From: Streptomyces griseus subsp. griseus
GTDB taxonomy: Bacteria > Actinomycetota > Actinomycetes > Streptomycetales > Streptomycetaceae
Length of the DNA stretch: 64,000 bases
NCBI RefSeq assembly: GCF_000720255.1
Contig: NZ_JOJE01000019.1
Location: 1 to 64,000, forward strand
Direction: 5' to 3'
The position numbers and the translations under genes are program-made. Of this stretch, positions 1-7,595 are shown in pieces; position 1 is the first letter of the stretch; every line of letters begins with the position of its first letter. The notes under the pieces were generated by a model. That model ran no database searches, had not been told where the DNA came from, and was given only the letters and a program-made list of their open reading frames with translations.

Positions 1-483
1 GACATCACCGAGCACGCAACCGGCGAGGGCACGTTGTACCTGTGTGCCGTCAAGGACGTGTAATCGGGCCGCATCGTGGGCTATTCCATCGACGCCCGGG
101 TGAAATCCAGCCTCGCGGTGAGAGCCCTTGAATCCGCGGTGGCCCGTCGCGGCCAGGTCGCCGAATGCATTGTTCATTCCGGTCGAGGGTCGCAGTTCCG
201 CTCACGGACGTTCGTGTCCGTTCTCGCACGTCACGACCTGGTCGGCTCCATGGGCCGGGTCGGTGCGGCCGGCGACAACGCGGCCATGGAGAGCTTCTTC
301 GCGCTGCTGCAGAAGAACGTCCTCGACCGCCGTACCTGGGCCACCCGCCAGGAACTGCGGATCGCGATCGTCACCTGGATCGAGCGCACCTACCACCGAC
401 GCCGGCGTCAGAGACGCCTGGCCCGATTGACCCCCGTCGAGTACGAGACCATCATGACCCCGGCCGCAGCCCTGGCTGCATAA
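1..483 (+). pseudogene. IS3-family transposase (orfB) C-terminal fragment, nonsense-mutated
   Basis: This is the C-terminal part of an IS3-type DDE integrase (rve) transposase; its 5' end lies outside the window. Reading frame 1 gives DITEHATGEGTLYLCAVKDV, then a TAA stop at 61-63, then SGRIVGYSIDAR and the rest of the catalytic core, including the HSGRGSQF block and the GRVGAAGDNAAMESFF segment that holds the late DDE glutamate region. In intact relatives the stop position is an aromatic codon (inferred TAC to TAA), so the copy is probably dead unless read through. The frame ends normally at 481-483. It abuts a decapitated RidA-like gene, so the element probably inserted into that gene. Confidence 0.85.
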
Positions 484-738
484 ACCCCGCTGTCACCCAA
501 CCCTGCAGCAGTCCCGGACCTGGTGCTGAGGCAGTTCGGGGCCGAGCGTAGCCAGACAGTGGAGACCACGGTGCTGGTGAGGAACCTGCGGGAGAACTTC
601 GACACGACAGCACGCCTCCACGCCGAGTACTTCGGGGAGCACAGGCCCGCCAGCACGGTCATGGGCATTTCCGACTTGGCACTGCCGGACCAACTCGTGG
701 AGATTGGCGCGCTCGTGCGTCTCGACGTGAAGCCATAG
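484..738 (+). pseudogene. RidA/YjgF-family protein, C-terminal remnant
   Basis: The only long frame gives about 71 residues from a GTG at 523. It ends in RPASTVMGISDLALPDQLVEI, which matches the C-terminal half of Rid-family enamine/imine deaminases (the RP-S-V block with the active-site Arg). The N-terminal half expected for a roughly 130 aa Rid protein is missing, and the frame runs back without a gap into the stop of the preceding IS3 transposase. I infer that the IS insertion or a following deletion removed the 5' half. A short independent protein cannot be excluded but is unlikely to form the Rid trimer. Confidence 0.65.
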
Positions 739-774
739 GCAGGAGGCCGGCCTGATTTCCTTCACTGAGCGTTT

Positions 775-1155
775 TCAGGGTTGTCTCTCCAGGGTGAGGA
801 CGGCTTTGGTGATGACGGTCATGCGGTCCAGGCTGATGCGGGCTCTGCGGAAGATCTGCCAGGACTTCAGCCGTGCCATGCCACGTCCGACCGGTGCTCT
901 CGGCGCGGCCAGGGCCCGGTTGACGGTGCGCTGGGCGAGGGTGGGTTCACCGCCCGGTGGGCGTTTGAGTCCGGTGGTGACCCAGGGGCCGGCGCCCTGG
1001 TAGGCGCTGTCGGCGAGAATCCGGACGCCTTGGCGTTCGCAGCTCCGGATGACGCGGTGGGTGCGGACTGCGGTGGCATCGTGGGTGCGGCCCGGCAGTG
1101 CGGGCGAGATCCACAGCACTTCACCGGCGGAACCGGTGACGACCTGGATGTTCAC
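775..1155 (-). pseudogene. IS5-family transposase, C-terminal fragment
   Basis: The 126-residue frame resembles the C-terminal DDE domain of Streptomyces IS5-group transposases. It contains GSAGEVLWISPALPGRTHDA, an ILADSAYQGAG block with the second catalytic Asp region, and a MARLKSWQIFRRAR tail of the helical type found at the end of this family. The N-terminal half, with the first catalytic Asp, is absent. The GTG at 1155 is simply the first possible start after the junction with a different IS (IS481 type) transcribed on the same strand, so the two fragments form a chimeric scar. Confidence 0.8.
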
Positions 1156-1355
1156 GCCGTGGCGACGATGCCATGGGCGGCGAAGAACGCGCGGGTGCGG
1201 CTGAAGAACGCCACGGTGGTGGCGGCCTTCTCGTCGGGGAGGTGCTCGGTATGGGTCGGACGAGAGAACCCGTCAATGGCGGAGTGCAGGTAGACATATC
1301 CGTCCTTGGCACCGGCGGTCTTCGCGCGCTGGGCGGTCCTAACGACCTCGTGCAC
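1152..1355 (-). pseudogene. IS481-family transposase internal fragment
   Basis: The frame carries GYVYLHSAIDGFSR followed by HLPDEKAATTVAFF and ends AAHGIVATA. This is the central catalytic block of IS481-type integrase transposases (the DGFSR motif contains a catalytic Asp). Both the N-terminal HTH half and the C-terminal Glu-containing half are missing. At about 1155 the reading passes directly into the IS5 remnant on the same strand. It is a relic with no sign of function. Confidence 0.75.
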
Positions 1356-1418
1356 GGTTGGCCGTGGCTCGGCGCCCGGTCAGGTCGGTGCAGGTGCTGG
1401 TGCTGGTCTAATACCCGG

Positions 1419-2429
1419 ATGGAGAACATCCCGGATGCAAAAGTCTCACTCTCCGACCCATGGCTTGCGTACTTCGCCGACCGCGGACACACAGGTGTCC
1501 GCCGGATCGGTGGCGGTGTCGAGGGCGTCGTTTACGGGCTGGGCCAGGGCCGGGCGGCCAAGGTGTGGAGTGGTCGGCCGCCAGCCGATTTCGATCTGAC
1601 CCGCCAGGTATACGCGGACATTGCGCGGCACCCGCTGCCGTTCTCCACCCCGCAGATCGTCGACGTGGAGGAGCACGAGGGCGTCCTGGTGACGTACGAG
1701 CGTGAGCTGCCCGGAGACCCGATGCGGGTCGGCTCCGCCCGCGCGGACTATGGGCGCGAACTGCCCACCCAGCACAACGACGCGCTCCTTACCGTTCTGC
1801 GTGGCCTGGCGTCCGTGCCCGGCACCGACGCCATGCGTCAGTTGACCGTCCAGGGTGACGACCGTCCGCTGTGGCGGGATCACGACTGCTTCCGCGACGC
1901 ACTCGCGGCCCTGGTCGCCCGGGCGGCAGCCCGGCACGGTGCCGCCCTGGCGGCCTACGTGTCGGACTTCGACGCGGGGGTTGCACGCACCCAGAAGGCA
2001 CTGCGCTCGCTCCCCGACGCCCCGGTGACAGCGATCCATGGCGACCTCGTCCCGCCCAACATCCATGTCGACGCGGCCGGCCGGCCCGTCGCCGTGCTCG
2101 ACTTCGGCTTTTACACGACCGCAGGCGACCCGGCCTTCGAGGCCGCCGTCACCGCTGCCATCTGGGACATGTACGGGCCGCACGCCGAGGAGCACACCGC
2201 GGAACTCACCCGGCTCTTCGCCCACGAGCTCAGCTATGCGCCAGCGGCCCTCACTGCCTATCAGGCCGCGTACGCCCTTACCACCTACGACCTCTTCGGC
2301 CTGGACGACCGCGACGGGCACTTCCGGTGGTGCGCAGAACAGCTCCGCCGCAACGCTGTGTTCAACACTGAAATGGGCGTCCGTCACAACGACTCGTTGA
2401 TGGCAGCGACAAGCATGGTCGCCTCGTAG
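1419..2429 (+). CDS. APH-family phosphotransferase
   Basis: This 336 aa protein has an aminoglycoside phosphotransferase/choline-kinase type fold. The N-lobe contains a glycine-rich loop ([13 protein letters not shown], residues about 28-40) and an AAKVW lysine. The C-lobe has the Brenner motif HGDLVPPN (HGD at about 207-209, catalytic Asp) and the metal-binding DFG at about 228-230. I chose ATG 1419 because the frame upstream overlaps IS481 sequence and the conserved domain begins just after this codon. No regulator or partner gene is adjacent; it sits between IS fragments. The substrate cannot be read from sequence: antibiotic, macrolide or small-metabolite kinases all share this fold. Resistance is possible but unproven. 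Confidence 0.8.
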   Translation: MENIPDAKVSLSDPWLAYFADRGHTGVRRIGGGVEGVVYGLGQGRAAKVWSGRPPADFDLTRQVYADIARHPLPFSTPQIVDVEEHEGVLVTYERELPGDPMRVGSARADYGRELPTQHNDALLTVLRGLASVPGTDAMRQLTVQGDDRPLWRDHDCFRDALAALVARAAARHGAALAAYVSDFDAGVARTQKALRSLPDAPVTAIHGDLVPPNIHVDAAGRPVAVLDFGFYTTAGDPAFEAAVTAAIWDMYGPHAEEHTAELTRLFAHELSYAPAALTAYQAAYALTTYDLFGLDDRDGHFRWCAEQLRRNAVFNTEMGVRHNDSLMAATSMVAS

Positions 2430-2506
2430 CGGACCGCCAGCTTGTCGCTTCGCCCTGTAGTGAGGCCCGCCTGTCGACGGCTTCGGACACTGGCAATAAT
2501 CAACCG

Positions 2507-3019
2507 ATGAGTGCCATCGATCGCCCTATGCCGCCCCTGAACGCCGACGAGCGCACGACGCTGGAAAGCTGGCTCGACTTTCACCGCACCACACTGGCCA
2601 TGAAGTGCGAGGGGCTGGACGATGAGCAGGCCGCCGAGGCGTCCGTGCCGCCGTCCGCCTTCACACTGACCGGCCTGGTCCAGCACATGGCGGAGGTGGA
2701 GCGGAATTGGTTCCGCCGCGTGTTCGCCGGAGAACAGGCTCCGCCCATCTACGACCCGCAGGCCGACCCGGATGCCCCCGACGGTGGTTTCGATGTGGCT
2801 GAGGGCGCCACCCTGAGCGACGCCCTCGCCACCTGGCACACGGAGATCGCCCGCGCCCGTGAGAACTGCGCCGAGCGTGCTCTGACCGATACGGGTCGCT
2901 TCATGGAGCAGGACGTCAGCCTTCGCTGGATCTACGTCCACATGATCGAGGAGTACGCCCGCCACAACGGCCACGCCGATTTGGTCCGGGAACGCATCGA
3001 TGGCACTACCGGCGTGTAG
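2507..3019 (+). CDS. DinB/DUF664-family protein
   Basis: This 170 aa protein belongs to the DinB-like four-helix family (DUF664 type) that is abundant in actinomycetes. The [18 protein letters not shown] first helix, the [14 protein letters not shown] helix with the family's first metal-ligand histidine, and the C-terminal [18 protein letters not shown] segment with two more histidines are all present. The predicted metal site is therefore complete. Many members are mycothiol-dependent or thiol-transferase-like enzymes, but the individual reaction is unknown. The gene is intact among IS remnants, 77 bp after the APH gene on the same strand. The start is the first ATG. Confidence 0.85.
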   Translation: MSAIDRPMPPLNADERTTLESWLDFHRTTLAMKCEGLDDEQAAEASVPPSAFTLTGLVQHMAEVERNWFRRVFAGEQAPPIYDPQADPDAPDGGFDVAEGATLSDALATWHTEIARARENCAERALTDTGRFMEQDVSLRWIYVHMIEEYARHNGHADLVRERIDGTTGV

Positions 3020-3090
3020 CGCCGGCCCAGGCAGTGTTAACCCTGTCGACGACGGCGCGTAGGCGCTGGTCGTCGGCATGGCGGTTTCGC

Positions 3091-3547
3091 CACACCTAGC
3101 TCCATCTGAGCGCAGACGGGCACTGCCGCCCCTTGTTTCTGATCGTCACACCAGGTCAGCGGGCGGGACTGCACCCAGTTCCAACCGGTTCTGGAGAAGA
3201 TCCGAGTCCCGAAACCCGGGCCGGGCAGGCCCCGTAGAACGCCCAACAGCGTCGCCGCCGACAACGCCTACAGCAGCCGACCCTGCTGTGAGTACCTGTG
3301 GCAACGGGGAAATCGGCACACCATGCCGGAGAAGACAGACAGCCAGGCCGCCCGTCTACGCAAAGGCTCACGCGGCGGACAGCCACCGGGCTTCGACGAA
3401 GAGCGGTACAAGAAGCGCAACACCGTTGAACGGGCCATCAATCGGCTGAAGCAGCACCGGGCCGTGGCTACTCGCTACGACAAGCGACGCAATGTCTACC
3501 TCGGCACCGCCAGCGTCGCGGCACTGGTGATCTGGCTCCGCTCGTGA
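3091..3547 (+). pseudogene. IS5-family transposase C-terminal remnant, frameshifted
   Basis: Two frames must be joined to recover a transposase. In frame 1 the sequence T*LHLSADGHCRPL (stop TAG at 3097-3099 where relatives have Lys) runs to PGQRAG. Near 3168 the homology moves to frame 2 with CTQFQPVLEKIRVP, then AADNAYSS, and the tail KKRNTVERAINRLKQHRAVA typical of IS5-group (IS1112-like) transposases, ending at 3547. The N-terminal part is missing. A nonsense mutation plus a frameshift mark it as an old copy. It differs from the IS5 remnant at 775-1155. Confidence 0.8.
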
Positions 3548-3563
3548 GCGTCAGGATCAGTCC

Positions 3564-3785
3564 TCATTCGTCTTCCGGCAGGTGAAAGTAGACGGTGCCC
3601 GACCGCCAAGGGCCGTGCTCGGTCGTCTCTGACTCGATCACCACGTGCTGGATCTCCGCCGGGCCCAACGCCTCGATGGCGTCTGCCTGCCGTCGCAAGA
3701 GGGCCGGAACGCTGTCGCAGCCGGGGCCAGCCGGGTTGGCCTGCGAGAAATGGCGCACGGTCCAATGCGCCGGAGTATCAATCAC
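3564..3785 (-). CDS. Small conserved hypothetical protein
   Basis: This 73 aa protein starts at GTG 3785 with the sequence MIDTPAHWTVRHFSQ. It resembles a small hypothetical protein that recurs in Streptomyces, usually with a -HWTVRHFSQ- start and a -GPW-S-TVYFH- C-terminus; both blocks are present. The central segment VPALLRRQADAIEALG is a predicted amphipathic helix and the rest is beta-like. No catalytic motif is seen and the function is unknown. Because it lies intact between IS5 and IS701 remnants, it is a candidate original chromosomal gene. Confidence 0.65.
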   Translation of the reverse strand: MIDTPAHWTVRHFSQANPAGPGCDSVPALLRRQADAIEALGPAEIQHVVIESETTEHGPWRSGTVYFHLPEDE

Positions 3786-3941
3786 GGACTCATCGTAAGA
3801 CCTGCCAGCACCTGGTCAGCAGCTAACTTCTGACTGGGTACGTCAGGTCGCGGAGCAGTCGAGACTGTGATCGACCGGACAATTCCTCATAGTGCTTCGT
3901 TACGTTGGGTGATTACGGTTGATCGTGGGCAGCTTCCTGGA

Positions 3942-4275
3942 GTGAGGTTGGGGGAAGTGGAGCGGCTCCGGGGCGAGTTGGCGGGGTTCGTTGCCGATGT
4001 GTTCGGGTCGTTGCCGCTCCGGGATCAGCGGCGGTGGGGCGAGTGTTATCTGCGGGCCTGATGCTCGACGGCCGGCGCAAGTCGATCCAGCCGATGGCCG
4101 AGCGGCTGCCGGACGGGAACATGCAGGCCCTGAAGCAGTTCGTGAACCAGTCGCCGTGGGACCCGTTACCGGTCAGGCGGCGGATCGCCGAGCGGTTGAG
4201 CGAGGCGATCCGCCCTGAGGTGTGGGTGATCGACGACGTGTCGTTCCCCAAGTGCGGCAAGGCGTCGGTCGGGCT
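3942..4275 (+). pseudogene. IS701-family transposase N-terminal fragment, frameshifted
   Basis: GTG 3942 begins VRLGEVERLRGELAGFV, the usual start of IS701-type transposases. Near 4055 the homology moves from frame 0 to frame 2 and continues LMLDGRRKSIQPMAERLPDG, then NQSPWDPLPVR and WVIDDVSFPKCGKASVG. The last block carries the first catalytic Asp of the DDE triad. Homology stops at about 4275, where an IS481 remnant on the opposite strand begins, so about two thirds of the gene is missing. Confidence 0.8.
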
Positions 4276-4483
4276 GGCCCGTCCGGGTCGGTGAGGAGTG
4301 CGGAACGCTGGAGCGGTCCCGCAGCCCAGCCTCGCCGTGGGGGTCGTACCGGGTTCTTCCACTTGGACAGGCAGGCGCGGGAGACGCCAGCCTCGGCGGC
4401 CACGTGCGCGATGGGCGGCTGCGCCAGCGCTCGCCGAGCTTTTGGCGTCCCTCGATGTTCAAGGGGGCGTTCGCAAGCGTCAC
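4275..4483 (-). pseudogene. IS481-family transposase N-terminal fragment
   Basis: A GTG at 4483 starts LANAPLNIEGRQKLGERW, the standard N-terminus of IS481-type transposases. It is followed, after a frame change, by an HTH (AAEAGVSRACLSKWKN) and then RYDPHGEAGLRDRSS and PHSSPTRT. Everything after the HTH region is lost at the junction with the IS701 remnant. The GTGA start overlaps the TGA stop of the chloramphenicol-exporter gene, so the IS end lies exactly at the end of that gene. Confidence 0.75.
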
Positions 4484-5658
4484 TGGAGCACCTCGGTGCT
4501 TTGGCCAGCCGCGATCACAGTGCGGAGGGGGAAGGCGATGAGCAGCGCGACAGCGACCATGAGCCCGCTTGCCCACAGTGGCCCGAGGTTCCCGGCTGCG
4601 GTGCTGAGGGTGGTCGCGGCGGCGAGGGGTCCGACGGTGGCGCCGACGTTGAGTGCCGCGGTCGCATACGAGCCGGCCATGGTGGGGGCTCGCGCCGCCT
4701 CGTAGAGAACCCGCGTGATCAGCGTACTGCCCAGCGCGAACGACAGCGCGCCTTGAAAGAACACAAGGGCAAGCAGCGCGACCGGCTCGTCGGCCAGCAT
4801 GGCCAGGGCTGGCCATCCGATGAGCAGCAGCGGACCACCGACCGCGAGGACCAGGGCGGGGCGCTGGTCGGACAGCCGCCCGGCGACGGTGACGCCGACG
4901 AAGGAACCGGCACCGAAGAGCACCAGAGCGACAGAGATCCACACCTCGGTCAGCCCGGCGGTGCCGGTCACAACGGGGGCGAGGAAGGTGAAGCTTGCGA
5001 AGGTTGCCGAGTTCACCAGCGCACCGAGCAGCATGACCAGCATCAACCGGGGACGTTTGAGCTGGGCGAGTTCCGTTCGCAAGGTTGGCCCGCCAGTCGC
5101 CTCTTCCTTCACACGTCCCGCTGGGATCCCCTTCAGGATGCCGAGAGCTGCGGGCAGGCAGAGAGCGGCGACAGCCCAGAACGTGGCCCGCCAGCCGAGC
5201 AACGTGCCGAGTACCGACCCACAAGGGACACCGGCGATCGTGGCCACCGTCGTGCCTGACAGCAGCACGGCCAGCGCACGTCCCTTCTTGTCGGGCGAGA
5301 CCAGCGTGGCGGCAGCCGTCAGAGCGACGGCAAGGAACCCTGCGTTCGCGAGTGCGGCGACGGCCCGGGTAGCGAACAGGACCGGGAAGCTCGTGGTGAT
5401 GGCACCCACGGCGTGAGCTGCCGCGAAAGCGAGAATGAACCCGAGAAGGCTGGAGCGCCTGGGCCAGTTGCGGGCAAGCGCGGCCACAAGGGGAGCACCG
5501 ACGATCATGCCGATCGCGAAGGCCGGGGTGAGCATGCCTGCTGTCCCGACCGTGAGGTCGAGATCCGAGGCGATGTCCGGCAAGAGGCCGGCGAGCATGA
5601 ACTCCGAGGTGCCCATGGCGAAGACCGCCATGGCGAGCAGGTACAGCGGGTAAGGCAT
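4480..5658 (-). CDS. cmlR: Cmx/CmlR-type chloramphenicol efflux MFS transporter
   Basis: This 392 aa, 12-helix major facilitator exporter matches the actinobacterial Cmx/CmrA/CmlR chloramphenicol exporters along its whole length. Features include the N-terminal MPYPLYLLAMAVFAMGTSEF helix, the family motif GTSEFMLAGLLPDIA, a basic loop RNWPRRSS between helices 2 and 3, and GVPCGSVLG in helix 5. I placed the start at 5658, preceded by CGGAG. An in-frame ATG at 5697 would add 13 residues and may be part of a leader. Drug:proton antiport at the cytoplasmic membrane is established for the family. The TGA stop overlaps an IS481 remnant start, so the extreme C-terminus may have been altered by the insertion. 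Confidence 0.85.
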   Translation of the reverse strand: MPYPLYLLAMAVFAMGTSEFMLAGLLPDIASDLDLTVGTAGMLTPAFAIGMIVGAPLVAALARNWPRRSSLLGFILAFAAAHAVGAITTSFPVLFATRAVAALANAGFLAVALTAAATLVSPDKKGRALAVLLSGTTVATIAGVPCGSVLGTLLGWRATFWAVAALCLPAALGILKGIPAGRVKEEATGGPTLRTELAQLKRPRLMLVMLLGALVNSATFASFTFLAPVVTGTAGLTEVWISVALVLFGAGSFVGVTVAGRLSDQRPALVLAVGGPLLLIGWPALAMLADEPVALLALVFFQGALSFALGSTLITRVLYEAARAPTMAGSYATAALNVGATVGPLAAATTLSTAAGNLGPLWASGLMVAVALLIAFPLRTVIAAGQSTEVLQ

Positions 5659-5870
5659 CGAGTGGCTCCGAGGTGTGGAGAAGCACGAGAAGGTCATCTC
5701 GTCACCGCGGCCAGCCCCAATGGCACACTCGTCGCACCGCAGAACGCGGCGCGAGGCAGGGCTACGAGGTCAGTGATTCAGGGGGCTGACGGCGTGACCG
5801 AAAAGCCCCCACCTTGTCTGACTCAGGACTCGACATGGCCCGCACGCTACCCGACCAATACCCATCGAGG
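5659..5870 (-). promoter_or_regulatory. Leader of the chloramphenicol exporter with stem-loop and candidate leader peptides
   Basis: The 5' region contains a perfect 7-bp inverted repeat (5781-5787 with 5804-5810, GGGGGCT/AGCCCCC, 16-nt loop holding a further CGG/CCG). On the minus strand two ATG codons precede the gene. One, near 5865, opens a short frame that runs into this stem-loop. The other, at 5697, is in frame with the exporter. Attenuation through a leader peptide is known for several chloramphenicol efflux genes, so this layout suggests drug-inducible control. That is inferred, and no alternative pairing was computed. Confidence 0.4.
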
Positions 5871-5933
5871 CACCTCGGTTTCACCGGCGTGGCCTGTGCC
5901 ACCAACGTCATGTCCCGCAACAACTGTCGCGGT

Positions 5934-6554
5934 TCAGGACGTTGTTGACGCGAGTTGTCGGCAGATCAGCTTGTGGGCAAGCCGCGCTGCATCGATCAGG
6001 TCCTCGCGAGCCGCGCCGAGGTTGGATCGCGCGGACAGTCCGTGCCAGACCGATTGGACGAACCCGGTCAAGGCGGCTGCGTTGGTCCCGGCGGCCAGTT
6101 GCCCGTCCTGGATCGCTCGCTCGATGCGTGCGAGGAGGATCTGATCGTTCGAGCCGTGCAGTTCGGCGAAGTAGGCATGGGTGTCGAGCGTGCTCGTGCT
6201 GTCGGTCATCACCGCGCTGCTGATGAGGCATCCGGGATGCGCGTCACTGGGCTGGGTGAACTCGTGGACAGAGTCGGTAAGGATGCGTTCGATGACGGTC
6301 CGGATGTCCTTCTCAGACACAGCCTGCCGGTAGATCTCGCGGTACCGCTCCGCATAGGTCCGCACCGTTTCCTCGAACAGTCCGGCCTTGCTGCCGAAGG
6401 CGGCGTAGAGGCTGGAGGTGGAGAGCCCGAGGGCCGCGGTCAGGGCGCGGGTCGAGGTGCCGGAGTAGCCCCGTCGCCAGAAGAGGCGGGCGGCTTCAAG
6501 GATCGCGCGGTCGCGGTCGAAGGCTCGTGGTCGTCCCCGGGTGCGTTCGGTCAC
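5934..6554 (-). CDS. TetR-family regulator, probably autoregulated
   Basis: This is a 206 aa regulator. The N-terminal HTH runs through AILEAARLFWRRGYSGTSTR and ALGLSTSSLYAAFGSKAGLF, the canonical TetR recognition helix. The C-terminal ligand domain includes HPGCLISSAVM, like the YwnA/AcrR-type TetR_C regulators. I chose GTG 6554 because a TATAAT hexamer (minus strand, 6566-6561) ends 7 bp before it, suggesting a leaderless transcript; no Shine-Dalgarno is seen. An ATG at 6581 inside the inverted repeat would add 9 residues. It is divergent from an alpha/beta hydrolase and shares its control region, so that hydrolase is the likely target. Confidence 0.85.
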   Translation of the reverse strand: MTERTRGRPRAFDRDRAILEAARLFWRRGYSGTSTRALTAALGLSTSSLYAAFGSKAGLFEETVRTYAERYREIYRQAVSEKDIRTVIERILTDSVHEFTQPSDAHPGCLISSAVMTDSTSTLDTHAYFAELHGSNDQILLARIERAIQDGQLAAGTNAAALTGFVQSVWHGLSARSNLGAAREDLIDAARLAHKLICRQLASTTS

Positions 6555-6556
6555 GC

Positions 6557-6602
6557 TTGCATTATAGAGCGTTTGCTCCATAATTGCTTTATGGAGCAAA
6601 CG
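6557..6602. promoter_or_regulatory. Divergent promoter with perfect 14-bp inverted repeat
   Basis: CGTTTGCTCCATAA (6570-6583) is repeated in inverse at 6589-6602 with a 5-bp spacer. The right arm covers the ATG at 6591 of the hydrolase. A possible + strand promoter is TTGCAT (6557-6562), 16 bp, then CATAAT (6579-6584), which would start transcription at about 6591, the ATG itself. On the minus strand TATAAT (6566-6561) would start at about 6554, the GTG of the TetR gene. A TetR dimer on the repeat would cover the hydrolase -10 and start. Confidence 0.75.
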
Positions 6603-7385
6603 ATCCAGAAGAGGTTGTCGGTCGGCGGGGGTAGTTGGATCACGGTCGATGTGTACGGGGAGCCGGATGCTCCGGGCCTCGTCGTCGTCCCGGGCGTGAT
6701 GAGCGATGCGCACACGTGGCGCCACGTCGCGGGCGCCATCGATGCCTGGCCTTCGGTGGTGGTCGTGAACCGCCGAGGCCGCGCTCCCTCGGGGCCGCTG
6801 ACTGACACGTACTCGCTGCGAACAGAGGTCGAGGACCTCGGCGCGGTCCTTGACGAGTTCGGCACGAGGGCGCTTTTCGGCTGGAGCTACGGCGGCTTGA
6901 TCGCGTTGCTGTCCGCCAACAAGCGTCCGATACGGCAGGTGATCGCCTATGAGCCGGTGATGCGACCGTTCGGCCGTCACGCACTGCCGGGCCTGAAGGT
7001 CGCAGAGGAGGCTGCGGACTGGGACCGCTGCGTCGAGATGGTCAATCGGCAGATCTCCGGTTTCTCCGCGGCGCATGTCGAGGACCTTCGAGCCGACCCT
7101 CACGGTTGGGCAGTCCTGCGCCGCTTGAGCGGACCGGTGCGCGCGGAGCTCGGCGCACTGAACGCGGCGGTGCCTCCAGATGTGATGGCGGGACGGGCAG
7201 GTCGAGTCGACCTGATCATCGGTCAGTGCAATCGCGGAGCGGCCCCCTACGGAACGTCGTTCGACGACATCCGGCAGCGCGTTGCTCACGCCGACGTCCA
7301 TGAACTCGCCGACCAAGGCCACCTGGGCCACATCCAGGCGCCCGCAGAGCTCGGCCAGCTTCTCAACACCCTTGCCACCATCTGA
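6591..7385 (+). CDS. Alpha/beta hydrolase
   Basis: This 264 aa alpha/beta hydrolase has the nucleophile elbow GWSYGG with Ser at about 99, an oxyanion-loop region around VVPGVMSDAHTW, an NRRGR turn after strand 4, and a late histidine in DQGHLGHIQAP near residue 244. The acid is probably in the VDLIIGQCN strand region. The start ATG 6591 lies inside the inverted repeat with no Shine-Dalgarno, compatible with leaderless translation. It is divergent from a TetR gene that probably represses it. The substrate is unknown; such pairs often respond to a small hydrophobic ester or lactone. The stop is directly followed by IS481 sequence, so a short natural C-terminal extension may have been lost. Confidence 0.85.
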   Translation: MEQTIQKRLSVGGGSWITVDVYGEPDAPGLVVVPGVMSDAHTWRHVAGAIDAWPSVVVVNRRGRAPSGPLTDTYSLRTEVEDLGAVLDEFGTRALFGWSYGGLIALLSANKRPIRQVIAYEPVMRPFGRHALPGLKVAEEAADWDRCVEMVNRQISGFSAAHVEDLRADPHGWAVLRRLSGPVRAELGALNAAVPPDVMAGRAGRVDLIIGQCNRGAAPYGTSFDDIRQRVAHADVHELADQGHLGHIQAPAELGQLLNTLATI

Positions 7386-7386
7386 T

Positions 7387-7490
7387 GAGATGGGCATCTC
7401 CCGCGCCTGCGGTCGAAGTGGGTCAACCGATACCGCCGTCACGGCGAACTCGGCCTCCACGACCGTTCCTCCGCGCCACGTCACCAGCCC
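7387..7490 (+). pseudogene. IS481-family transposase N-terminal scrap
   Basis: Immediately after the hydrolase stop, one frame reads EMGISRAC. A second frame continues KWVNRYRRHGELGLHDRSSA and then PRHQPSATP, together the HTH and linker of an IS481 transposase. It resembles the fragment at 4275-4483 but is on the opposite strand. No catalytic sequence remains. The remaining 105 bp to the next gene shows nothing recognisable. Confidence 0.65.
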
Positions 7491-7595
7491 AGCGCAACTC
7501 CCCATGACGGAGCGCGCAGATCGCATACCTCCGTCGTACCCCAAGTGGTCAGCTCGACTGGCAACCGCCGGCTCCGAATCCCACGTCAGTCGTAG

